A stretch of 64,000 nt of DNA, taken from Fasciolopsis buskii. Taxonomy: Eukaryota; Platyhelminthes; Trematoda; Plagiorchiida; Fasciolidae. Shown one piece after another: positions 36,238 through 46,684 of this stretch. Each line of letters opens with the position of its first letter. Within the stretch, counting starts at the first letter, position 1. Where the stretch lies: NCBI GenBank assembly GCA_008360955.1, contig LUCM01008884.1, positions 45,315 to 109,314 of the forward strand, read 5' to 3'. Both the position numbers and the translations under genes were made by a program. The notes below the pieces were generated by a model. It was not told the DNA's origin. It saw only the letters and a list, made by a program, of their open reading frames with translations, and ran no database searches.

Positions 36238-37974
36238 GTAAGTTTTTTGGCTCTCATTTTTATTTCACAGGTCTTGTTGGTAATATCACGTATTTTGCAA
36301 GCAGTTGTACGTACCCGTCAAATGATGCAGAGCTTTCAGTCAATCGGATCGATTGGCGGGTTCATCCGTAGCACAATGTTCAAGTAATTATTAGGAGAAA
36401 CTTTTCATTACTCCAGGTTGTTAAATGTGACTAACATGGGTTCATTTCTCCCGCGAGAGATTGCAAGTGTTCTGATCTGCAATGTGCTAAAAAAACGATA
36501 ACCCGTGCAAGTAACTAACAACATGCGGCACGTAGACACTTAGAATTAAAGTGGTAGAGTGTAACCAGCTCGTTACGTACTCACTGGTCAAATATCTAGG
36601 TTAGTCAGAAATGGTAACGATGCGCTAGTTCGCAGTTCGATTATTTTGATGAGTACCTCGAAATTTCAGGAGCTCAAAAATGACTGCGGACACAGTAGAA
36701 AACGGTGATGATGGCTGTGTAAATGATTGGCCGACGTCCAAATGCAATCAAGTAGATGGATGATTTGTTTGCACATCCCAAGGCTGCTAATTTGCTCGTG
36801 GCCATTCAGGTTGTTTCGTCAGTGCACCGACCATGTCCACTCATTTGGGGATGAAACGTTCACGAGGTAAACACCATGCTTTGCGGTCCCCGAACTTTGT
36901 AAACCGAGATAATATTATTTAGCGCTCGCGTGCACGTCAAACGAATTCACTGTTGGCATTAGCTCACTCGAATGCCCATCGTAATTCATGGCTCTTTTAG
37001 ACTATGCTTCACGTTAACCGGCTGCCCAAGTCAAATTGAGGTCTGTCTCACAGATTCTCACCCCGAACCTTTGGTCGTAAAACCTGGAGTGCTGGACAGC
37101 TCTGTTGGTTGCCTCACACCGCTCATAACCGTGACCGTTGCGGCGGAAATTGTGCACAAATTGTCGCATTTAAAGCAACAAATTCTTAGCGTTGTCTTTC
37201 TCATATCGTAGCGGAATTTCACCGTCAATGCTGGGGCTAGATTCAACATATAAGCAATTTAGACTCGGTAACCAAAGGATGCACTGATTCCGCGTAAGCT
37301 ACCGTGTTTGAGTCATGTTATACACATCTCACTAAAATCGACTTGTTCGATGAACGTGGCTCTACGCGACAGTTGTTCATCGTAAGATAGGTTGAGGTGG
37401 TCGTTTCATGACATGGCAAAAATATCTGGAATCCCTAATCAGTTTACTAGATGGAGAATTTCAGTTGGGTCTCCCGCATATGGTCTCATCCAGTTCCTGT
37501 CATTCGATTTGAATCAGGAGAAATGGTAGGCCGCTCCATTACTTATGCGACGTCAATATGATCTAGAGTCCAGTCTACTGTATACATAAAATTGGTCATT
37601 GAGATCCGAGCGAAGATGAACAATAGAATTTCTTTTATCTCTCATTTCGTTTATTAATAAAGCCAAAAATGTAAACGATTTTATTGAACAAAATCACGCC
37701 CAAATGAGAATTTGAATGATTTCAAGTCAATGAAAATATGCACGGAAAATCACAAAACACAAACAAAGTTTTTCGAAGAAATGCCAAGAGGTGTTCTGAT
37801 GAGTTTTCCACTAACGGCGCATTCCAAAGCATCTCAGATTAGGGTAACTCACATCAGCATCACCCGGCCACACACCCTAATTTGGAATTTTCAGTAGTTC
37901 CTCGTCCTCTATTCACCATCATCATTACCCGTTGTGTTGTTTTGTTTTGACTATGTGTTACTACGGGATTTTAG
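36238..37974. other. Intron 7, nothing recognised
   Basis: The shortest intron of the array that could be checked fully; no transposon signature noticed. Confidence 0.4.
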
Positions 37975-38061
37975 AGAAACGACCACATGTGTGTAACGTG
38001 TGCGGGAGAGCGTTCGCAGAGAAGGCGACCCAGCTGATTCACACGTCAGCTGTGCACGAAG
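37975..38061 (+). CDS. Zinc-finger exon 8 (type B)
   Basis: The acceptor ACGGGATTTTAG ends at 37974 and the donor GTACGT starts at 38062, phase 1-1. One C2H2 finger, CNVC-x12-H-x4-H, core 'CGRAF'. Helix positions -1, 2, 3 and 6 read E, A, T, I, and the usual Leu/Met at helix position 4 is Gln. Acceptor and donor surroundings closely resemble those of exon 2. Confidence 0.93.
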
Positions 38062-39169
38062 GTACGTTCATGATTGTTGCTCTATCGACCTACTGTTTGA
38101 ATATCCGATTGGAAACTCGTAGCTATGACAAATTTGCCACTTCTCGAGTATTGCCTGTACACCAGCTCCATCACAAGTTTCGGCTGATGGACTGATTGTC
38201 GACCTTCGAAAGAGTTCCGTGGAATAGTTGCCTCACAGGAGGGAATTGTCTGCTTTTCAATTGTTCAGTATACACAAATATGTACTCCCAAAACACATGC
38301 AACAAGCGTCGTTTGAGCAATTTTCGTTCCAATAGGCAGCAGCATAGGGAGGCAAATTATTAAATTGGTATTGATTTTTATTCAGTGAGAACTGGCGAGT
38401 CTTTTAGATAATACGCCCCATGCTTCGCAGTTATCTGGTGAACAAGTAGGTTAGAAACTTAGTGAAAACCCCATATGAACCACCTACGTACACCTAAACC
38501 ATGACTTATCACGAGCTCGTTGGGAAGAACAAGGTGAGATTAATTCACAACAATTTGGTGCTTGTCGTCCTCGGAATCCAGCGACAGTGAACCGTGGCAA
38601 TCGATTAGCCCGCCATTGTCGTACAGCAACTTTTAGTCATTTCAATGTTATATCCAGGTTCTCCATGATAAAAATTGCTTTTACTGCATACTTAAAGAAT
38701 TTCGAAGTCAGTATCCACTTGTTAGAAACCTCCTTTAATCATCATCCGACGACACGAACCATATTTTGTGTTGAGTCTAGATTCAGGTCCCGGTGTGATT
38801 TTATATGAAGCATTCTTTCCACCCATGTGTACCTTTACCCGAGTTACGTCAGACTGAAAGAAAGCCACCCTATTCCCTACACGAACGATAACGGACACAT
38901 CTAGAAACTATGATCAAACCGGAACACCCACATGTTACAGAGCTAGTGTCTTTACTAAACTTGTACGAGGATGTGGCACTTTAACGGTGTATTTGGCACA
39001 AAATACTGGAAGTTCGATTTGGTTTGAATGAACTAGAATCGGGTGACAAAGATCGACTGTTGCACCGGAAAAAATATGCTGCCTGATTATTTTCTCATTC
39101 ACGGGAGCTGCACGGCTGATTAGATGGTGATTTTAAAGAACAAATATTCAAAAGAAATCGATTCATTGT
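38062..39169. other. Intron 8 start, nothing recognised
   Basis: The first 80 nt resemble the introns after exons 2, 4 and 6. Nothing else is supported. Confidence 0.4.
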
Positions 39170-40284
39170 ACAACGAACCGGATCTGGAGGGAACCTGTGC
39201 GACTTAAATTACGCAGATGACGTCGTGTGGCTGTTCGAATCCACGGACCATGCACAACGCGCACTAGATAAACTCTCAAAGTCTGTTGCTCGGTTTGGCA
39301 TGAGCTTTGCACCTACAAATTGCAAAGTGCTGTTGCAAGATTGGACGACAGTAGTACAGAACCTGATACTGGTTTGGAGGGATAGAGACGAAATAACGAT
39401 TGTGGACCGTTTCACCTACCTTGGTAGCTCTGTGTCGAACGATGGTAGCTCGACAGTGGGCGTAAACACGCGTATATCGAAGGCTCGAGCAGCTTATGCT
39501 GGACTGAAGCACTTGTGGCGTCGGCCTGATATTTCACTGAAGCTGAAAGTTGTGTGTACGGTGCCACAGTACACTCAGTTCTGTTTGTACGGTTGCGAGA
39601 CATGGAGTATGCGTGCGAGACATGTTCGTCGGCCGAAAGTTTTCGACTACCTAAATCTACATATATGGCTAGGATTGGATGGAGTGACCGGGTGAGTAAT
39701 GTGGAGGTCAGGTATCTAGCATTTGGTGTCAATTCTGAGAATATCCTGTTCCAGCTTATGAAATCTAGTAGACTACGCTGGTTGGGTCACGTGTTGCGTA
39801 TGTCGAACACTCGTCTACCATATCGCTCCCTATTTTGTGTTCCTCCCACGGAGTGGAGGAGGCCATGTGGAGGCCAACAGATGACGTGGCAACGTGGGAT
39901 GAGAAAATGTACAGCGAACTTGGGTAAGTTAGGTGTCTCACGTCCTCATGGTTGGGGTCCAAAAGACCCGTCGACTAGCTGACTGGAGACACTGAAGGAT
40001 ATGGCAGGGAACTGCGAACGGTGGTGATCGTGTTGTCATTTTCTATCGAATCAGAATGATTGAAAACGTACGTTTGTACAGTTAGACTATGTTCCGTGTG
40101 TTGGCTGCATCAGCGTCTTATCTTTCCCCGCCTGTATAGGTCGACTCCCTGTTCCCTTTGGATGTTCACTCACTTTATAGAAACATGTAACTTCGGGGAA
40201 AAGGCGGCGGTCAGTGAGGCTTGCCATGCTGTTTGGGACTGAACGATGATAATGATAATGATGTTAATTGTTAATTGTTAATTG
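39170..40284 (+). mobile_element. RTE-like 3' half, first subfamily, sense orientation
   Basis: A long + frame (39225-39695) starts in the RT just after the YADD box (WLFESTDHAQRALDKLSKS; the preceding bases read NYADDV). It continues through FAPTNCKVLLQDW, VDRFTYLGSSVSNDG and GLKHLWRRPDISLK to YGCETWSMRARHVRR. One frameshift near 39600-39660 moves to 39554-39982 (ARIGWSDRVSNVEV, RLRWLGHVLRMSNTRLPYR, RRPCGGQQMTWQRGM). The tail is GATAAT units at 40244-40263 followed by TTAATTG units at 40264-40284. It is one of the better-preserved 3' halves. Confidence 0.88.
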
Positions 40285-41720
40285 TTTTGTTGTCTAGGGT
40301 TTGCATTAGGACGGAGGGTGGTCCAGGGGAGTCGAAGCGCAACCACAAATTGTTTTTGAGAACAAAGTGGAGGACTGTGAAGACGGATTGCGACAGCTTC
40401 CGCAGTGCTCAAGAGGCGACACTTTGCCCACCTGGATTGTTGACCTCTGACCTTATACAGGGTCCGGAAAGCTTGCGTCGCATTCACGGTGTGGTTAGTC
40501 TGTGCTAGATGTGAAACCAATGCGCTATTAAGTGACTTAATTGTTCCAGTGCCTAACCATGCCGGGTGGTTCTCACGGATGCGTTCAGACAAGCGCCTGG
40601 TCGTGCGGCCGATCTACATTGTCCCACAGGAACATATGAAGGAATAGGTACAAAACGAGGCTGCAGAATCAGGGACTTTGTCTTTCAACCATAATGACAC
40701 TACGGGGTGGGATTTGAACATGGTACGAAGCGTGGCTGCGTAGAATGTCTTATTGATAGCGCTAGTCGGTCTTCGTCGTGCTATCTCTGCTAGCGTGTCA
40801 CCTTTAAATGGCAGAGACATGTATACTGGCTTTCTCTCCACAGTCACCCTCCTAGGAACTTCCTGTTCTGTCTCCAACATCTAGTCGATTAATCTAATTG
40901 GGAAACCATTTTCAGCGAATACTCTTCTGAGCGTCTGCAGTTCAGCTTCAAGAGTATCTTCTGTGCATATTCTTTTTGTCCTGGCAATCAGACATCCAAT
41001 TAAGTTCCTCTTCACATTAAGAGGTACAAAGCTGTGGAAGTTGATGCATTGTCCATTCCATGTGGCTTTCCTGTGTACTGGTCGCCGAATTGAGTCGTCT
41101 TCTCGACGACTTAGTCGTACATCTAAGAAAGCTATTTCACTGTTCAGCTCCATCTCTGTTGTGAATCTCACATTTGTATGAGCCGAGTTGAACACATTCA
41201 ACAGTTGTTTAGTTTTGTCGAGGGGTTGAGTACACAGAAGATGTCATACACATAACGCTTGTATAAGTAGAGCGATTGTATTGACGACTCAAGTGGCCCA
41301 CTTTCCAGCTTTGCCACGAAAATGTTAGCTAGTAATGGACCGAGTAGAAACTCACTGCTACGTCGTCCTTTTGGTGGTAAATTTAATTGTTGACCTTGAA
41401 CTAGATGTTGTAGGTACAACGAAACAGTAGTTGTTTCAAGTCTGCTATCGGAAGACTTGTCGCTAAGCCATTGTTCTCGATGTAGTCACAGAGGTATTTG
41501 ATTGTCTCCGTAATCGGAACGTTGGTAAAAAGGACGGTGACGTCTAAAGAAAGCATTCTTCGTCCCTTCATATTTAGTTCTTTTACGGAATCGATAAGCT
41601 CAAATGTGTCTTTGAGACTGTTTTGCTACCTTCTGTCTAACAGGTTCCGGTAACCTAGCCAGCCATTTTGCCACGGCATGGTACGGCGAATTGCACATGT
41701 CGAGAATAGGCCTCAGAGGA
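40278..41720 (-). mobile_element. Penelope-like element: RT and GIY-YIG-type endonuclease, 5'-truncated
   Basis: From 41720 down the - strand reads RPILDMCNSPYHAVAKWLARL, a frameshifted middle, GPLLANIFVAKLE and YKRYVYDIFCV. The last corresponds to the RYVDD box with the first catalytic Asp changed to Tyr. SEIAFLDVRLSRREDDSIR and RKATWNGQCINFHSFVP follow. The endonuclease part reads VYMSLPFKGDTLAEIARR, then CTYSFICSCGTM with RTTRRLSERIREN-like residues at the frame change near 40600, then LVSHLAQTNHTVN. PLEs pair a telomerase-like RT with a GIY-YIG nuclease. Breaks near 41200, 40880 and 40610 show it is dead. Confidence 0.88.
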
Positions 41721-41920
41721 ACTCCATTTTTATGTAATTAACAACACATTCTTGTGTATTCAGGTTATGCCTGTAACACCACAAATCCCTTCCCCACCCA
41801 TATGTGTATCTGACTAATCCAATCCTTCCTATAGTGAAATTTTTTGTCAAGATATATAGTGATGTAATGGCATGAGTACGAATCATTGAGAACGAGAACA
41901 TCGTCATCTTCATGTTACAG

Positions 41921-42007
41921 GTAGACGACAGTACGTGTGCAAAATTTGTGATATGTCCTTTTCGCGTTTGAAATACTTGCGGAAACACGAGGACATGGTT
42001 CACGAAA
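41921..42007 (+). CDS. Zinc-finger exon 9 (type A), last recognised finger
   Basis: The acceptor CATGTTACAG ends at 41920 and the donor GTAAGT starts at 42008, phase 1-1. One C2H2 finger, CKIC-x12-H-x4-H, with Asp replacing the Gly after the second Cys. Helix positions -1, 2, 3 and 6 read R, K, Y, K. I found no type B partner exon downstream. PLE fragments lie within 40-200 nt on both sides, yet the exon and its splice sites are intact. Confidence 0.92.
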
Positions 42008-42029
42008 GTAAGTTTGTCGCTTTTACATT

Positions 42030-42506
42030 TTGCCGTTGAATCCTCAGCATTGTGTCCATTTATTTTCTTTGAGTGCATATACAGTCCCAATGACATTGGC
42101 TTCGTTAATTTACTTTCTTCTAAATTGCACTCTGATTTCAACTTTGTGATATATCTGTTTGTTTCTGTAACGATATTTTCAGTCTCATTAATTTTGAAAA
42201 TATTTTCGGTCTCTTCCAAGACACGAAGCACTTATTAAAGCTGAATGCGAAACAAGGTTCTTCTTAGCAAGCTTTTTTCCCAGAGCAATTCGACTGGTAA
42301 CCAGTTTGTAAATATCCGGACCAAACGACGTAAGAAGTGTATCGAAAAATCGATGCGCCATGTATTGGTTTTTTATTGTGAATGATATAATATTAATAAC
42401 ACAGCGTTGTTGGTAGATGTAATGCGCCAACGTTTCGACTACCGTGGGTAGTCTTTCTCAAGGCAAGTTGTACAATCAAAAAAAACGTTGGCGCATTACA
42501 TCTACC
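42030..42506 (-). mobile_element. Penelope-like 5' end with terminal repeat, cut by N
   Basis: The left arm of the palindrome described at 43251 is present at 42370-42435, followed by the same 47-nt spacer and the beginning of the right arm, which stops at the N at 42507. Reading away on the - strand comes MAHRFFDTLLTSFGPDIYKL, then ALGKKLAKKNLVSH, and after a frame change NIFKINETENIVTETN. This is probably an N-terminal PLE region, but I cannot confirm it without a search. Confidence 0.55.
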
Positions 42507-42507
42507 N
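42507..42507. other. Single unknown base (assembly join)
   Basis: One N inside what would be the right arm of a PLE palindrome; the sequence after it does not continue the arm. Confidence 0.95.
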
Positions 42508-42698
42508 GTGTTTAAACCTATCAAGCTTATGATATAGCGCTGCGCCCGGCACGTTTCCCAGCCGCTGCACTTAGCCTTTTATGTTTCTAAAACCCGGCGG
42601 TGAAAAAGTTTACTGACGACTGAAACAGCCTAATGGCACAACTTCACTGCATTAGCTCTCTCATCTGAGCGCTCAATGCTAAACTTAATTGAGTGTAG

Positions 42699-43108
42699 TC
42701 AGTCGAGAGGGCCGCTACGTGACCCAATTATCGATTTTAAATAGCAGAGCCCGTAATGCGTGGGAAGAAATAACCGATTCAGAATTTCGTCTTCCCTCGT
42801 GCATTGGCAGCATGAGTGCCGTTGCCTTCGGGAATTACAGTAGCGCTGTCAACGTTTCTGATTCGATTAACAAATTTCTATATTGTGACCAGTGGAAGCA
42901 AACGTATGAAGCATTAGTTCAGCAATTGGCATTCGACATGTTATGTCTTCCCACTCGGTCTTCGCGAAAACGACTGCTAACCAGTGGCAATACCGAACGA
43001 GCAATGGAAAGTGAAGGTGCAGTGCACGATCTGTTCAAAATAGAACCTGTCATTTTGAGACAGTTCGTTAGGGCCTGCATTGCGAGATATTCGGAATATC
43101 TTTCCTAA
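42699..43108 (+). CDS. Candidate terminal exon (unrecognised protein, 136 codons)
   Basis: An open frame runs to TAA at 43106-43108. Its only usable acceptor is GAGTGTAG ending at 42698, since an in-frame stop lies at 42686-42688. That acceptor gives phase 1, the phase needed to follow exon 9. Two AATAAA signals follow at 43144 and 43179. The predicted residues look like balanced protein (for example WKQTYEALVQQLAFDML and EPVILRQFVRACIARY) with no zinc-finger or transposon motif. The polypyrimidine tract is weak, and the segment lies between an N and a palindrome, so it may be misplaced. Alternatives are a separate gene's last exon or a transposon ORF. Confidence 0.4.
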
Positions 43109-43250
43109 TGTACCAAGTTTGCTGCGGTCGATGCACTGGAGAAAATAAATGAAAATATTCACTCCATGAAATGGGTTAAATAAAGGAGTTCAACGTAAAC
43201 TTTGATTGGTGGAAGTGCGCCTGCTGGAAGTTTCGAAATTAAGAAGAATC

Positions 43251-43429
43251 TTTTTATTGTGAATGATATAATATTAATAACACAGCGTTGTTGGTAGATG
43301 TAATGCGCCAACGTTTCGACTACCGTGGGTAGTCTTTCTCAAGGCAAGTTGTACAATCAAAAAAAACGTTGGCGCATTACATCTACCAACAACGCTGTGT
43401 TATTAATATTATATCATTCACAATAAAAA
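43251..43429. repeat. Perfect 66-bp palindromic repeat (Penelope-like termini)
   Basis: 43251-43316 and 43364-43429 are exact reverse complements, separated by 47 nt. The spacer holds a further small stem (ACTACC, GTG, GGTAGT). Read on the - strand this gives the CTTGAGAAAG, stem, CGAAACGTTGG order seen at 23318. The outer flanks (AAGAAGAATC and GGTTCTTCTT) are also nearly complementary, so the arms extend imperfectly beyond 66 bp. Two opposed PLE terminal repeats would produce this. Confidence 0.9.
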
Positions 43430-43440
43430 GGTTCTTCTTA

Positions 43441-44025
43441 CTTTTTTCAAGTTCTGTCAACGGTCGCGTTACTTCCTTGTCTTGTCCTGGGCATATCCAA
43501 GAGACGCACGGGAAAATAGACAATTTTTAGGTACGTGAAAATATTTCCGGGTCGTTGGGAGCTATTTATGATGATTAATCCTGCCAGGAGATAGCCATCA
43601 GCGCCCAAAAAGATCACAGACTTCACAATGTCCAAATTGCTTTTCCTTTGAGATTCCGGCCATGGGTTTGAATCGTCCCTATTGAATTACAAGCATCATG
43701 ATGACGGAAACACCAGGTCTTACAACGGAATGACGAAACACCGCAAACCTTGGTTGCATATTCTTCCCTTACAAAATTCGAACGTTTTGTCGGGGCCACG
43801 AATCTTACACGTTGACGAACGGCACGTCAACAGTACCTTGAGCCAGGGTTATTAGTTTCAAGTGCTGAAAGTTATTAGTTGACTGAATAGTTTACATTGG
43901 AATTTGGCAGAAATATTTTCTTGTTTCTAATGAAAATGTTCCTTGCTTTGGGAGGGTTTAAAACCTGTCTAAACCTGAATTGGTTGTTATCACTGAGGCG
44001 GCAGACATTATCGTGCCTTTCGATG
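43441..44025. other. Stretch with nothing recognised
   Basis: No coding or repeat signature supported. Confidence 0.35.
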
Positions 44026-45000
44026 CATCGTCATCATCATCATCATTGTTTAGCGTTAAACGGCAAGACATTCTTCACACACCCTCTTCGTTTTCCCCAC
44101 AGTTACACGTTCGTATAGAAGGAGTGAATGGGCAAGGAGAATAGGGAATAAATCCATATGCGCGGGAAAAGAAAAGAATGCCGTAGTATGCAACACAACG
44201 AATACAGTTCACCTGTACGGACGCTGATGTCCTCATTCTGATTCGATAAACAACGACAACACGATTACCACTGTTCGCGGTTCAATGCCATATCCTTCAG
44301 TGTCTCTGGCCAACTAGTTGAGGGATCTTTCGGACTGCAACCACGGAGACGTGAGACATCTACTTTACCTAAGTTCGGTGTACATTTTCTCATTCCACGT
44401 TGCCACTTCATCTGCTGACCTCTACATGGCTTCTTCCACTTGTCGGCTACAACGAAAGATGAGAAACTGTATGGTAGACGAGTGTTCGCCATACGCAACT
44501 CGTGACTCAAACACCGAAACCTACAAAACTTTATCGACTGAGATAATGTTCTCATAACGAACATCTAATAGCACATTCATAACCGGTACATTATTCACAC
44601 GTCACTCCATCCAATCCTGATCATCGGTGATCAAATACCTCAAACTGAGGAAATTCTTCGGCACACAATCTCCATGTCTCGCAACCATATAGCAGAGATG
44701 AACATATTACGGTACAACACACGCAACCTTTCAACTTCAGTGAAATATCAGGCCGATGCCACAAGTTCTTCGTTCCGGCGTATGCAGCTTATGCCTAGGA
44801 TGTGTACGTGTTTGCCTCTACTGCCGAGCCATCATCGTTTAACACGCAGTCGCCAAACTAAGTGATATGATCGGTAATCCTTATTTCGTCTCCATCGACC
44901 ATCAAGTTCGGAGAATACTGTAGTCCAGTGTTGTAACGGCACTTTACACTTTGAAAGTGCAAAGCACAATGGGAGTGGATATACGACGCTCGAGAGTTTG
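44026..45000 (-). mobile_element. RTE-like 3' fragment, copy of 30843-31800
   Basis: The (ATC)n tail lies at 44030-44045 and the post-RT C-terminal region at 44265-44564 (RCLSHELRMANTRLPY, KPCRGQQMKWQRGM). From 44271 onward it matches 31072 onward at a constant offset of 13199; before that the two are related but clearly diverged. Confidence 0.8.
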
Positions 45001-46684
45001 TCTAAATCACGCTGTGTATACTCAGTAGCAAGCTTCATGCTACTGATCGGATCCGTGATTTGAGGATAATGTAACGGCCACCATCCATGTGGTTCATCGT
45101 GAATAGGTAGGTTAAATCCCACCGAATAAGCGGCCACGGACGAACGTTGACATTGCTGATCGCTTGGTGGGTTTTGGCCTTTGGAAGCGTTTTCCTTAAA
45201 AAAAATACTAAATGAGCCCCTTGGTGACACCGGCGATTGTGACCCGCCAAACAACAAGGCCATTGTTCCTTGTTGTGTTCTAATGACCCGACAAGGGTTT
45301 CCATAAAAGGTCTATGAACCAATCACCTGAGCACCATCTGGTCTGGAAGGACTCAGCTTCCTCGCAGAAAGCGCTTGGCTGCTCAAATGCTAGAGATGCA
45401 TCCTCGAATAAAAAGGCCTACTATGGATTGGTTGCCGAGTAGTACAGCAGACCGCAACGCATACAACTAGGAATATGAATGCTCACTGTGTGGATGTTTG
45501 TCACCCAGCACGAATTAAAGAAAGCCACCTTCCACCGTACACGACCGTTTGTTCCACTATTGATCCGCGTTACTCACCCTTCCATGTGAATCCCTCACAT
45601 TCTTCGGGTTCTGCAGTCGTCCATGGTAATGATAGCGTCACTAAAATGAGTCATGTTGCTGTTCTCTCTTGTTTTCTCTCAGATGGTATCGAAATCTCAC
45701 CGAATCTGTTTCCGCTGGATGATGTACTTCTTCGCTCTCGATGGACTTTCAAACTAGCTACATTCAATGTGTGAACAATGAGGTGTATAAGTCAACAGGG
45801 GTATTTGGCTCGTGCACTGTAGACTCTAGCCATTAAAGTGTTTCATTAAGGAGACTGGCATTCAGGACACCGGCTCTGTTATCCGACTGACATCCCCATC
45901 TAGTCTTTCTGTCAAGTTTCATTAGAGCCTTTTTGGGGACCTTGAGGCTGTGGCTTCTGATTTTGCTGGCGTTGGTGTGGCTCCCAAGGAGATGGCTGAC
46001 GCTCCACTACTTGAATAGATCCGAGCCAGCAGCTGGATATGCGCAGTGAGACTTAGAGGTTCGTTCAAAATAAACCGTCATCGCTCTGATAGGTGCAATT
46101 TGTTTGTCGTCTTAGCGTACGTATCAACAGATTGCAGGTCAGATGCAGTCAAGGGCACTTTTTATCAAAATCCTTACGGCAAGGCGGGTGACATTGAGAT
46201 TTTGGCAGGGGGCATGGATGCTAGAGTAGGTCGGCTGTTCTCGAATAAGGCGCATCTAGGAGGCTCCTTCGGTCTCGATTCGTGTCATTCTGAAAACGGG
46301 GAATGGTTGTTGGCTTTGTGTTCAGACCATCAGTTGATTCTCGCCACCACGAGCTTCATACTTTCTAACCGCCGATCCGTCACTTGGCGTCTGCTCTCTA
46401 CGAGTCGGCGATGGGCCCGAATCAACCACTTCGCTATTAGCTATTAATGGTGGGGCTGTCTATAAGGTTGACGGTTGTATTGGAGCATTTCCTTTCATTC
46501 TGATCACATGTTAACATGCGGCAAGCTACCTGTACGCTTTTGTGGGATCTCAAAACGAACCGTATGATTGCAACGAGCCATCTGATCCAACTCGTCTATC
46601 AATCTTTCGAAGCGCGTTGGCTGAATAGCTTGGATTTCTCCGACCTTGAAACACCGATGAGCACTGGTAGCCTATCAAGAATGC
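44271..46684. repeat. Segmental duplicate of 31072-33496
   Basis: The offset is 13199 over more than 2.2 kb with only scattered substitutions, for example CATCAAGTTC preceded by GACC here and GACT there. One 11-12-nt difference lies near 33377/46567. It covers the 3' part of one RTE fragment and the 5' part of another in opposite orientation, so the unit copied is a composite, not one transposon. Confidence 0.88.

Larger units (their letters stand above)
121..42007 (+). other. Gene span: multi-exon C2H2 zinc-finger gene (5' end outside window)
   Basis: This is the span of nine single-finger exons on the + strand. Seen directly: every exon is 87 nt, is entered after AG and left before GT, and has phase 1 at both ends. 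All splice joins keep the frame open, giving about 261 residues of tandem C2H2 fingers. Each finger has the spacing C-x2-C-x12-H-x4-H. Seven residues lie between the last His of one finger and the first Cys of the next, the same length as the classic TGEKP linker, but with sequences such as EGKRPFV. From family knowledge, such arrays usually bind DNA and act in nuclear transcription control; that role is inferred. Introns range from about 1.7 to 11.8 kb and hold most of the transposons listed here. Promoter and start codon are not in the window. I do not recognise an orthologue. Confidence 0.9.

Noticed and set aside
41713..42231. 172-codon - strand open frame as one protein
   Set aside because: It runs antisense through finger exon 9 and intron sequence; only its first part may be PLE-derived.
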